A stretch of 64,000 nt of DNA from NCBI GenBank assembly GCA_035578905.1, contig JAQJVL010000289.1:872760-936759 (forward strand). Direction: 5' to 3'. The position numbers and the translations under genes were made by a program. Origin of the DNA: Stictocephala bisonia. Taxonomy: Eukaryota > Arthropoda > Insecta > Hemiptera > Membracidae. Each line of letters begins with the position of its first letter. The stretch's first letter is position 1. Under the pieces are notes generated by a model that worked only from the letters and a program-made list of their open reading frames with translations, ran no database searches and was not told where the DNA came from. Positions 13,678 to 26,296 of the stretch are shown piece by piece.

Positions 13678-14228
13678 ACCAGTGAATGACCACCCCCCAC
13701 TAAATGACCACCCCCAGTGAATGACCACCCCCAGTGAATTACCACCTCCCAGTAAATGACCAACCCCAAGTGAATTACCACCCCCAGTGAATGACCACCC
13801 CGCAGTGAATGACCACCCCGCAGTGAATGACCACCTCCAGTGAAAGACCACCCCCCAGTGAATGACCAACCCCAGTGAATGACCACCCCCAGTGAATGAC
13901 CACCCCCAGTGAATGACCACCCCCAGTGAATGACCACCCCCCCAGTTAATGACCACCCCCCAGTGAATGACCACCCCCAGTGAAATACCACTCCCCGGTG
14001 AATGACCACCCCGCAGTGAATGACCACCCCCAGTGAATGACCACCCCCCAGTTAATGACCACCCCCCAGTGAATGACCACCCCTCACTGAATGACCACCC
14101 CCAGTTAATGACCACCCCCCAGTGAATGACCACCCCGCAATGAACGACCAACCCCGCAGTGAATGACCACCCCACTGTGAATGACCACCCCCAGTGAATG
14201 ACCACCCCGCAGTGAATGACCATCCCCC
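13678..14228. repeat. About 17-18 bp minisatellite built from the transposon TIR
   Basis: About 30 copies of CAGTGAATGACCACCCCC are present, with variable C-run length and CCGCAGT variants. The monomer matches the inner half of the adjacent terminal inverted repeat (CCAGTGAATGACC). Long minus-strand open frames across it (WSFTGG-type repeats) are by-products of the repeat, not genes. Confidence 0.9.
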
Positions 14229-15558
14229 AGCTAATGGCCGTTTCGTATGAATAGCATCACATTAAGCTTATCTTGCTGCCTATTTTATCACAAACCCTCT
14301 TAAAAGTAATTTTGGAGCTTTGTTTTCAATCCTCTCTGTCACTGATTAAAAAATAAAGAGTCGAACATGTGTTTGTAACAAAAACAAAATCAAGTGTTCC
14401 ACCCAGTTCATCTTCAGCTTCTCCACTATAGTGTAATGCAAGAACAAGGTCAGCTGTATTTCTCATTGTTCTTTGATTATTGATTGAAACTGCAATATAT
14501 TATATGTAATTATCAGTGAATATGTTATGGTATACAATTCTAATCATTTAGGGATCGAAACACTAAACAAAACATAATTTTGTACCATTTTGGTCTTTAA
14601 TTAGATTTTGAACAATTTTCTTCTAAAGATTTGGAAACAATATTTTATCACCAATTAAACAAACCATCAAAAATCTTGTAGATACACTAACTTGTAGAAT
14701 TTGACCGGGGGTTAAAGTTTACGGAAATTTTCTAGATTTAACATTTGATTTTGTATTTTAACACTAAGCTGAACTATTTACCCGTACAAATACATAAGAA
14801 AACATTTTCAACTCTCAATTTGTACCTTTATTTGTCTATTAACTTATAAGTTCTAATATGACTAAAATAATACGTGCACTGAATATTTTTACGAATGTAT
14901 TTTAGTAATATTAACAAAATTTGAATAATGCTTGCTAATTGTTCTTTCTATACTTAAAAGTAGCAAGGTACTTCTTAGTTTCATTATTCTAAGCTATTCA
15001 CCACTCCTCGAAAAACAGTTATCTTTGTCTATTCTTCCTATATTTTTCTTGCTAATTTTTTTACTTCTCCTCTCAATGTTCTGCTTTTTATGGCACTCTC
15101 CTTTTCTTTTTTTATATTTAGTTTGTTATTGGTTATCATGGTACAATTTTAAATTTTAAATCATGGCGAAGAAAACTTTTCTTGCTTTTCCTTCTTTGTT
15201 TGACCTTCTCCCTTTTTCGGACAATATAAGTGATTTTCACAAGGATCTGATTTAGGGCTATCACTTATTTCAAGCGAATAATTAGATACTGATCAAACTG
15301 TTTCGTTTTGTTAGGTAATCAAATTCGTTGTGCTGGGGCGTTGTTTTAAGTGGAACTCTTCGTGTATTCCTTGGCTCTGACCAAGTATTGGAGTTGTATT
15401 ACATTCTTGCATTTGAAATAGATATAAGATTTCATCAGGTTCAAATTATTCTGTTTCTTCTCTTTCTTTAATTGCTGCATTTGTTATAGGATTTGTTTAC
15501 TAGCAACCTCTTTTATTTCCCTCTATACAGAGAAAATTGACTTGAAGTCATATACTGA

Positions 15559-15590
15559 TAACCAATGAATGACCGATCATTCATTGGTTA
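15559..15590. repeat. Perfect hairpin with GAATGA words inside the transposon
   Basis: The arms TAACCAATGAATGA (15559-15572) and TCATTCATTGGTTA (15577-15590) are exact reverse complements with a 4-nt loop. They lie in the right subterminal region of the TA-flanked transposon. Confidence 0.8.
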
Positions 15591-15863
15591 TCCTTACACC
15601 GGTTATATTCACTGGGGAAACACCGGTTATTAACTGGTAGATAGGCGGTCATTCACTGGAGTAATGATTTATGTAAAATCAATTGTATTTTTCAATACTC
15701 TGTTTGGACATAATACATTAAGTCTTATATTTAGGAAGTACGGGAGAATACGAGCAAGACGTTTAAACTATTCCCTACACTGTAGCGTAACAGACTGTTT
15801 TCTTGTGTAAGATTTAAGTGGATACTCAAGCTTAAACGGTCATTCACTGGGGCACTCACCCTA

Positions 15864-17983
15864 ATAGGCCTAAAATAAAAATGTTGAACACCAACTGAAA
15901 TATTAAGCTAAGTTTACACGTTTTTTTAACTAAATATACACGAAACCACATTTTACAACAAAGTTGTAAATGAAGTCACACAGCTTAATCTATATTATAT
16001 CATAAAAAACATCTAAATTATATCATAAAATTATAAATTAATTAAAGCTAATTAAAAATTCGTAACTTCAATAACGGAGTAACGAAATCTTTCTAATAGA
16101 AATTAATGTTGCAGAATGTTTAATTTTTCCTTCGCACCTTCTTGTTTTATTTGTCCCGGTAATTTATTAAACAACGTTGGTCGTATGTTTTGTAGAAGCT
16201 AGGTAACAATTTCTAACCTGTGCGAGGTCTACCTGTGTTCATTCTTTTGCCGTGTGTCTTAATTGTGTTTCTCTACACCAGTTACAACTGTTAAAAACTT
16301 AAATTTATAAAATATCTGCATATAAGATATACATTGATAGTAATGTTTAAATTCCTAAAAATTTAAAAAATATTCTGCATGATGTTTTTCTGTTAATTCC
16401 AGCTATGATGCAGATTGTTTCCATGCAGTTATTGTACACAATCACACACTGCAAATTTACATGAATAGCCAAGCAAACAGTTATTTGATGTACAAAATTT
16501 GTTTGCAATGTTTTAGAGCAGTTTGTAGTACTTGTATTAACTGTGCACATTTTGAAACATGCATCATCAGCTTTTTACGTCAACTTCAAATACAGCTGTC
16601 AATCAGTACTCGAAGTTTACTTAAACAGCTGATAATAGTAAAAGTGCTGTTAACATCAGTCAAAATGTATGTTGTATTTTTTTCATAATTAGGTAATGTT
16701 TTATGTATACTTAAAAATTTTTTATCTCAGTGCTAATCTCCATAAGAAATCTGAAAACGTTGAGCTCTCAAAAACGTTCTTAAGCAAAATTTCTAAAAAC
16801 AGCCAGAATAAAAAGTCATAATATTACTATTTCTATCTAAAACAATCATAACGTTTCGGTTGTTCTATAAGAAAAAACGAAGTTGACCACCATATTGAAA
16901 AATAGCAGCCATTTTCTAATATTTTAAACAAGTAATTTTAATGTCTCTCTAAAAATACGGTACAGTTCCCAAGTTAAAGTTTTTTGTCAGATTTATGGTT
17001 TACAATATCACAATTGTGGTCCAATAAAAAAACACTTTGAATCCAAACTAATAAAAATTTTAAAGTAAAAAAATGATGTACTGTTATATATTCAAATTAA
17101 GTATTGATTGTTATTTACGAGGAACATTTCAACGGTTGAGATAAAGGTTGGCTGAAGGGGGCTACTGAGCAGGTGACTGGCCACACTGTTGCCAGAGTGT
17201 ATTTCCCAGTTGGACGTTTAATGTAGAATCTATTGTTGAGTAATCTTATAAAGGCATAGATCCAAGACTTAAAACTAACCAATATCTGCATATAAATAAA
17301 TTCCAAACAACTTGAAGGGTGTATTTTCTCAAAACAGTCCACTATATATGAGCAGTCGTACACATGTGTTCGGTAAATATAAATATTTATTTGCGTACAA
17401 TATTTATATTTTTGCGGTCAAAATCAGTTATATGCCCTCAAAGAGTTGTTTTTCTGAACAAGACTGTCTTAGATCTGAATCGAGAAACATTCTATTTTAA
17501 CCTAACCTAACCTTACCCAAGCTAATACCACGTATGCTATCCAACCTAAACTGGCCGGATATGCACTAAATCACTGTTGGTTACCCCTTATACTGTCTTC
17601 TAACAAAATATCATCATTTTAGAACGCCCCATGTTTATAGGAAAAAGTTTAGATTTTGCGGTCATATAACCGATTTCGACCCATTTTCGCTTATAACAGT
17701 AAATAAAATATCTTCAAAAAGAAATATGAATCGTAATTTTTCTCTTTTGATTAGTAAAGAGTTGGGAAATTTGGTGACCGAATCTTCTAAGAAGTTAGCA
17801 CTTTCAATTGGAGTTTAAAATAGCACCATTTTGAATGCAAGTCTTGAGTGAAGTTTTTTCAGTAATATTTAGTTTGTACTATACATGTCGTTTCCATTAC
17901 TCTGTCTGAATAATAACTTTACTACGCAGATCGTATTCATCGAACAACTTTTCTCGAAAAGTCTCCTTTTTACTCCTGTGTAA
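15864..17983. other. AT-rich non-coding stretch
   Basis: No gene is supported. A short CCTAACCTAACC run occurs at about 17497-17515 and echoes the block at 5640-6360. Everything else is unrecognised. Confidence 0.45.
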
Positions 17984-18510
17984 GACTACAATCATCTACC
18001 AGTTGAGTTAAAAGGCCTGGATGATTATAAGATGTTTAAGAAGAGACTATTTAAATATCTAACCTCAAACTGTTTTTACAGTCTCTCAGACTACCTGGAT
18101 TCCACGTGAGTGTGAGGTAAAAGGCCTGGATGATTATAAGATGTTTAAGAAGAGACTCTTTAAATATCTAACCTCAAACTGTTTTTACAGTCTCTCAGAC
18201 TACCTGGATTCCACGTGAGTGTGAGTTAAAAGGCCTGGATGATTATAAGATGTTTAAGAAGAGACTCTTTAAATATCTAACCTCAAACTGTTTTTACAGT
18301 GTCTCAGACTACCTGGATTCCACGTCGGGACGAGTGGTTTACCAGTAGTGAATACTGCTTATTTGGTGTATGTATTTTTAGCTGCTAATCTATGTTTGTT
18401 ATAGATTTATTGTTGTTTTATATCGCTGTTGTAACTTGACAAGTCATCTGCCTAGCTATACTTTAGCGTATAAGGTGTCTTTGACTATTATACATAAATA
18501 AATAAATAAT
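17984..18510 (+). pseudogene. Non-LTR retrotransposon 3' remnant with triplicated coding tail
   Basis: Frame from 17984 (first codon after a TAA) reads DYNHLPVELKGLDDYKMF, then a KKRLFKYL and FYSLSDYLDST tail. This matches the conserved C-terminus of jockey/CR1-type ORF2 proteins (LP-x-FK-x-L-x-FYS-x-EYL). The last 109 bp of the coding tail are repeated in tandem three times (AAAGGCCTGG at 18011, 18120 and 18229). Only the third copy continues into the apparent original ending (DSTSGRVVYQ, stop). A 3' UTR ends in an ATAAATAAATAAATAA tail at about 18493-18510. No endonuclease or RT core remains, so this is a 5'-truncated dead copy. Confidence 0.75.
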
Positions 18511-19954
18511 AATAGTCTAAGGGGAATAGGCAGAGTAATTTCAATAAGAAGACCGGCCTTTCCATCAAATTTAAAAAGTAAATAAATAAATAAAAACAAA
18601 CAAAAATAATGACTATAGTTATAGTTAGTGGACAAAAAGAGGGAAATCCCAGCAAACAACCCACTTGACAAAATGGTACACATTAATAGTTATAGATGAA
18701 ACCTTTGTGCTAAAGATGTCAACCAGGCTACTAACCATATGTCTTCAGAAATACTAACTAAAGGCCATTGTTATCCATCAAACATTGCTTAAAGGAGGAA
18801 GTTAAACAAAAATTAATTCAACATGTAGCCACTTTACATTTGATTTATTGTCTAGAGAAGATGTGTTTGTATGACGTTTTTATAAGATGAAAATTACACA
18901 TAAGTAGCCTGTAATGAAATAATAGTCTAAAAGCTATTTAAACATAGGTTTCAGTATATATATTGAGATGTTTGTTTAAAGCATACATCATAAATGGTTT
19001 TTTTAGAGCTTGTGCATACATTAAAAAACGCGCTCAATAAAACTACTATCATATATTACTGTCAGGGAAATTTTGCAAGAAGTTTTGTATTTCTAGCTTA
19101 GTGTAGCACAGATATACAAAACCATTTTGTTCAAAAACGAGGTCCAGATTGCTCAACAATGTGAAATGCCTATTGAATTATATTTTATATATTGCTATTT
19201 ACAAGTAAATATAATAATTTACTTGTCAATTGTTGTCATTTTTTATGTAAATATTAGCTTACTTAATTTTGTTTACGTACGTTAATGAATATAGTTTAAC
19301 ATCTTATTTTAATTACATTTAGCATGGTATTGTAAGTTCCATAACTGTAAATGAAGAATATAGCACTTTATCATTTGTTTTCATATTTTTTTATGCTTTA
19401 CACACAGGATGTTTTTAGATATCGAATACTCAAACATTTCTTTACATTATTACTAATAATTTAGTTGTTACCAAGGTAGCAGACTAGATTAGTTGTTATA
19501 AAATGTGGTAATCAGTTTATTTATTTAATTATATATTCGTTACAGTGATAAATTTAAAAAAAAACGAGCATCTGAATTTACATACTAGTTGTTTGGACTA
19601 TTCATAATGCTTTTTCGACTTCACGTTCAGGTATGGTTGATATTTTTATTTTTACTCTATCAATTTTGCAAAGTAAGATTGTTGTTTATTTGACACCTCA
19701 TTCTAGAATCTATTTAAAGTCCATACATCGATGACTTCAATAATATTGTCCAGTGGCCGGATGTAGGGGATTTATAGTGCCCGGAATTCCATTTTGAATA
19801 AATTTCCCACCGGAAGGACCTCCATGGAATAAATCAATCCTTTACAGAGCTACCATATACTTCGTGTTATACGCAATGTCCAGCATACGTTAAAATGGAT
19901 TGTTATATATATTTTACCATATAAAATATCGTTTCTATGTATTTATATATATAT
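18511..19954. other. AT-rich non-coding stretch
   Basis: No gene or ordered repeat is recognised. Another AAATAAATAAATAAA run occurs near 18580-18595 and might be an A-rich tail in its own right. Confidence 0.45.
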
Positions 19955-19978
19955 AAGTGAAATATATATCAAGTGTTT

Positions 19979-20016
<38 letters not shown>

Positions 20017-20040
20017 AAACACTTGATATATATTTCACTT
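19955..20040. repeat. 86-bp perfect palindrome with (TA)n centre
   Basis: The left arm begins AAGTGAAATATATATCAAG and the right arm ends CTTGATATATATTTCACTT. They are exact reverse complements around a TA-dinucleotide core. Confidence 0.9.
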
Positions 20041-20395
20041 TAAAATTACGAGTACGTCTGGATGAATGAGGTTAAGATAAAATAATTCCTAATCTGTCAC
20101 TAAAGTATTATTAACAATTCAAACTAAAATTTTTAATGGATTGAATGTTTAATTTTCCATAATTTGTAAGTCGAGTAAATAATAAAACGGCATTTTTAGT
20201 AAATTCAATTTAATTGAGATGTTACTTTTTTGTCAATGGCTCAATTCATATTATAGTTCAATAGAGCGGAATATTAGTTTCTTATGATATATCAAATATA
20301 GAACTTTCTTTGACGCAAATATTATCAAAATATAACGCTCCAGACAATTTATATTTCTGCTTTTTATAAATAATTATGCCAGAACGTATTTTTTA
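20041..20395. other. AT-rich non-coding stretch
   Basis: Nothing is recognised. Confidence 0.5.
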
Positions 20396-21275
<880 letters not shown>

Positions 21276-22584
21276 CTACAAAACAAAAATAGCTAAGAAA
21301 TGTAGTTCATGAATTCACTTATTGCATAAAATAAAATTTACTTTAATAATCAAATAGCTATTGGTATTCGGTAATTTTCTTACGAATTAAAAATAAATAA
21401 ATAAAAACATTAAGAACGGTTTAATATTTGTGTATTTGTCTATATTTAGTACTATAACTTTATCTTTAATTTTTAATCCTCTATTAATGATTGTAATTTA
21501 TTTCTCACGAAATATACTAAAATGTATTCTGATATAGAAAAGAAGACGAAAAAAGTTATATCATAAAACTAATAAAAAAGAAATTTTAGCCACCCAGTGC
21601 TGGTTATGCTGTTTTATCTGAAATGTACATGGCAATGGTCCTTTTATTTAAAGTTGTATAGACTTTATGTAATGGCTATTTGAACTTGATTATCGTACTA
21701 TACGTAACGGACACAAGTCATCCATTTTGTACCTTGAAGTGTCAATAATTCGATGTAATGGTTCAAAGACTGATAGATTTTTTAAAACCAGCCAAGTATT
21801 GATTGGGACGGCACATGTGGGTCACTATAAACATCGTTACCGGGCACGTTCATCTTCGCTGCGTAGTTTATTTTGCACTCACCCTTGATGACTGAAATCA
21901 TTCACTTAAACAGTTAGTTTGTTTAAACAATTTTTATGTAAGGTTTTGTTTTGTTGCCTAAAAGCGTTTTGACAGCGGCTGCTATTTAGTTACATTTGTA
22001 AAACTTATTGGTTTTATTTATTTACCAATTATATACGTTAATTATTAGAGTGTGACATTCAAACTTAACTTGAGATTTTATAGCTATCGAAAAATTTTTT
22101 TTAATTTTATTAACATTTGGAGGTAAACCTTTGTAAGCACCGACTGGTATGTATATAACTTTCATGTACGGAAATTACTACATTTTAAAACCTAGCTGGC
22201 ATTTATTTATAGACATAAATAATTTAAATATTTACGTATATATCTTTAATGTGTATAATATATTACTGTATTTAGTATATTTAAAAGCAAAACACACAGT
22301 TATTAAGCTGATTTTATATACTTCATTCTTTAATTTATTTATTATCTTACTTCTTGTACACGTTTCTAGCATCAATACGATGCCTTATTTGAATTACGGG
22401 CATTAAGTACTTTTTTTTCAAACTGTTTACATTATTGATGAATATTTATAGCAACAAAATAGCTGTTATATGAAATTGTTTCCGGTTAATATTTGTATTT
22501 CACTTAATAGATATATTACAATTAGTTATCAAAAAAAATACCATTTATCTCTCTTACGCCCGTGAAAGATGTTTCGTGTCCAAG
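21276..22584. other. AT-rich non-coding stretch
   Basis: No gene is supported. A modestly GC-richer patch near 21780-21900 is unrecognised. Confidence 0.45.
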
Positions 22585-22882
22585 TAGGACCCATACACCT
22601 ACATAAGTATTGACCCACCCACCCACCTATACACCTATAGTGATGTCGACCCACCTGCCCCCACATACACCTACAATGGTATTGACCCACCCACCCACCC
22701 ATACACCTACAGTGCTGTTATACCTACCCGCCCACCCATACACTTACAATGGTATTGACCCACCCTTCCACCTATATATCTACAATGGTATGGACCCACC
22801 CGCCCACCTATACACCTACACTGGTGTTGACCCACCCGCCCCCTCATACACCTACAATGGTATTGACCCTGTTTGTCACACA
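22585..22882. repeat. G/C-rich dispersed minisatellite, array 2
   Basis: About eight units are present of the form ATTGACCCACCC, CCCACCCATACACCTACA, ATGGT. Unit length is about 32-36 bp and varies with the number of CCCA steps. This array shares its consensus with those at 24555, 32058, 40695 and 41803. Confidence 0.93.
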
Positions 22883-23959
22883 TTATAAATTTGAAGACAA
22901 AATCCTACAAATATTTTTATTTATTTGATAATATTACATTCTCAATATGTAAAGCGAGTTGGGAAAGTAAATTAATCAATAACAATCCATCAGACATTTG
23001 AAAAATATGTTTTCGTAAAATAATTTCAAACTTTAATATAATGCCAAACGAATCCTATAAATAACTTGACAGGTACAATAACGTCCAATAGATGTACAAG
23101 AGAAGACAATATAAACTTGCTTATTATATATGAATTTTACTTTCCATTACTTAAATTAAATATGATTGACATGTTATATAATATAATAAAGTATCTTGGG
23201 AAGATTGTTTCTGTCTAAACACGGACTGGAACACGCTAACTCCCACAGGATATCAAAGTAAGGATTTCAGGACATTGTTCTTACTTTACATGCTACAAAA
23301 TGGTTTTTAATATTATAAGGAACATATTATAGCTGTATAAATAAAACTAGAGGACTTATCATACTTTTCGCGCATAGCTTAACTTTTGACCTGTATCTTA
23401 AAACTTTCATAAATAAAACTTTCATAAATTTAACTTTCAAATCAATATAAATGTTTAGGTCTCTTAGATGCCTTCGATATTGGGCTATTAACTGGAGAAA
23501 ATAAACCTTAGCAACAGATGACTTTTCTCGTTCATATACACTCATCACACTTAAATTATGTTGAAAATTTTAATATATGCTACTATGTGAAATACAAAGA
23601 TTACTCTGAAACAATTTCAAAATACAGCTATTTTGTTACTATAAATATTCTTCAAGAATGTAAATAGTTAAAAAAAAAGTACTTATTGTCTGTAACTCAA
23701 ATAAGGTATCGTAAACCTTTGAGGTTTACACGTTTGCACAAGATTCCCTCATAATTACAAATATTTATAATAAGATTTTAATAATAATAAAATTAAAATA
23801 AAGATTAACACTAGAATGAGAAGAAGGTTTTATTACAACAGGAAATACGGTACAGGAAGTAGAGTAGGTAAAATTTGAGTAGGACATCCTGAGAGTGTTA
23901 ACTCAGAAAGTAAGGGATCGGATGTCAAGAAAGCAAGGTCAGCACTGTACACATGATAA
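22883..23959. other. AT-rich non-coding stretch with one small hairpin
   Basis: No gene is seen. A perfect GTAAACCT-TTG-AGGTTTAC hairpin lies at 23711-23729. Confidence 0.45.
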
Positions 23960-24550
23960 TCAGAATAATAAAATTTTAGACTCACAAAATTTAGGCCGAT
24001 AAATGCTGATGCGGCGAAGAATCAGCAGAAGCTCCGGAGAGAAGGAGGTCCCGCCCATCACGAAAACGGGCGTATAGGGTGATCCGTAATAGGACCACCG
24101 ATAATAATTGGTATTTCCAAAATCGTAGGCGTGTTCAGTGAGTGGCAGGGAGAATGAGATACTAGGAAAAGAGTTGGAAAAGAAAAGGGAGTATGAGGAG
24201 AGATCTGGAAGTGATAGGACTTCGGGAAATAGACCAATAGGAAGGGAGGACCAGCACCTTTAAGTCCAACTACCTAGGCTTCGTTAACCCGCCCTGCAGA
24301 GAAAACACGGGACAAGCTAGGAGGAGGGCTTGGAGCCACGGTCCAACCCCTAGTGATGACAACCCCCGGAGGACTTCACGAGCAGCCAACTTGAACCTGA
24401 GGGACGACTGGACTTGAAGCTTATCCTGAGGGCCAGAGAAACCACCCCCAAGGGACTGCAAGTGACTCCAGACCCAACCAGCCCACCTGACCCTGAGGGA
24501 CAAGGGGACGCCGAATCCACTACAGCCTGTAGACTGGGCCACTACAGCCA
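23960..24550. other. GC-rich block of unknown origin
   Basis: The composition differs sharply from the surroundings: GGAGG, CCCGCC, GGCTTGGAGCCACGG and CCTGAGGGAC phrases dominate. Open frames of 111-141 codons on both strands run into the adjacent minisatellite and show no family motif. It could be part of a degraded LTR retrotransposon or another inserted element. I cannot assign it. Confidence 0.35.
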
Positions 24551-24554
24551 CTGC

Positions 24555-24700
24555 ATGTGTATGGGTGGCACAGTGGCATTGGCCCACCCACCCACCCATA
24601 CACGTACAGTGGCATTGGCCCACCCACCCACCCATACACATGCAGTGGAATTGACCCACTGGCCCACCCATACATGTACAGTGGGATTGACCCACCTGCC
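24555..24700. repeat. G/C-rich dispersed minisatellite, array 3
   Basis: Four to five units are present of TGGCATTGGCCCACCCACCC followed by CATACACGTACAG, the same family as at 22585. The array directly abuts the GC-rich block. Confidence 0.9.
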
Positions 24701-26295
24701 TTTATTTTCGGACTTACGTTCACAAATTTTACAAAATATGAGGTTTTAAAATAAGTTTGAAATAATAAATATTTACATACATATGAAACCTTCTACATTA
24801 GAAATATTATACATTATAGGTAAACCTGCAGGAGACATAGAGTTCAGGGGTATGTTAAAATTTGTTTAACACCTCCAGGGTTTAAGCGAAACGAAACTAT
24901 AACATTTGTAGACAAAAGGATATTTTGAAGGGCGTTCAATTACGTTTTACCTACACTAAAGCGTAAGCCGACGAGCTATACATTACTCATATAAGAAGCT
25001 AATAATAATCGTAAGTTAATAGTAAAATATAATTCACTGATTGAGGGAAATGAGTCTCGTATAAGTTAATGAGTTGAGATTGTTAATTTCAATTGTGAAT
25101 ATATAAATACGTAAATCCATGTAATTGATCATTGTCCGTATAAGTGGTTGTTTTGAGTTGATATAGATATATAGTAAATAAATAAATATTGCGTTGAATA
25201 TATAATCCATAAGTATTGAATAATTGTTGGGAATAATAAAGTATAGGAACTAGGGCCATTTGAATATTTAACTTATCTCTTGAAAAATATTTGTAAAATA
25301 ATATAACTTATATCGTACGCAATTAATTATTTCGTCATATAAGTTAGTAAGGTTGGTATATTATTGTCTGATTGTTAATTTTGATCGGAATTAATTGATT
25401 GATTATTTCCTTGAGAATAATTTGTTACTGAATATATAATTTTCACCTGTTAGTATAGACGTGTTGCATATGTAATACTTGTTTAGTTTGATTCTTAATG
25501 TGACGTTTGTATCATTAACTGGAGGATTGTGATTTAATAGTATAGGAGTTTTTGTCTTTTTAAATATTATTTCTTGAAATTATTAGTTTACCGGACTGTA
25601 TATTAAAGCCAATGTTAATAGTAATTTGATTGAAGATTTATAAAACTAATAATTTGTCTTGCCTATTATTGGATGAGAATGGTATATCATAGGAGGTATA
25701 TAGTGTAAAATAGGATAAGATAATTGTAATATTTTGGAAGGGATTGTCAAGATGATATACTGTAAGAATAAATGTTGTGTTGTACTTTCACCAGTGTCAA
25801 TAGTTATTCCAGGTCCTGGTTTCCTACACTAGCTAAGCGAGTCATTAAGGTTAAAATATTTTTCATAACTTGTAGAATAATCATTTGTTAACATTTTTAA
25901 ACACTTTGAGTTTTGGAGTAAGTAAAAGTTGGTGGAGAAAGTTTTACAGCATGCATAGTGATACTATAAACGAGTACAAGAAGTAAGACATTAAATAGTT
26001 TAATAATGAATTATATAAAATCAGCTAAATAATTATAAATACTGCTTTTAAATTAAATAAATAAAGTAATTTATCATACAAATTACAGAAATATACAAGA
26101 ATATTTGAATTATTTACGTGTTCAATTTTTTTTATATTAAATGCTTCGACATCATATTCAGGCCCATCTCTACGTCCGGCGTCTTTGTAATAAATAATGA
26201 ATCTTGTATTCATTATTTTCAATTTATTTATATATTTTTTTGTTTATATATATACAGTAACAATTATAAGTTTTTGTTATCATTTTACAGCCGAA
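24701..26295. other. Non-coding stretch, possible LTR-like end near 25830
   Basis: There is no coding frame with a recognisable domain. Near 25767 an AATAAA lies about 55 bp before a CCTACA ending (25828), an arrangement resembling the R/U5 part of an LTR. No matching upstream LTR, primer-binding site or target duplication was found, so this is weak. Confidence 0.25.
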
Positions 26296-26296
26296 G

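Larger units (their letters stand above)
13666..15863. mobile_element. Non-autonomous DNA transposon with TA target duplication
   Basis: The left terminus, TA then GGGTGAGTG (13668), and the right terminus, CACTCACCC then TA (ending 15863), are inverted. Twenty-four terminal bases match with two mismatches (GTGTACC against GTGCCCC). TA duplications fit the Tc1/mariner superfamily. No transposase frame lies inside. Subterminal text is rich in the word GTGAATGACC in both orientations, and the left side is expanded into a minisatellite. A perfect 14-bp-arm hairpin at 15559-15590 carries the same word. Other TA-targeting superfamilies remain possible. Confidence 0.7.

Noticed and set aside
23898..25828. 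Solo LTR with TGT...ACA ends
   Set aside because: Only the AATAAA plus ACA-type right end is suggestive. No second LTR, primer-binding site or target duplication was found.
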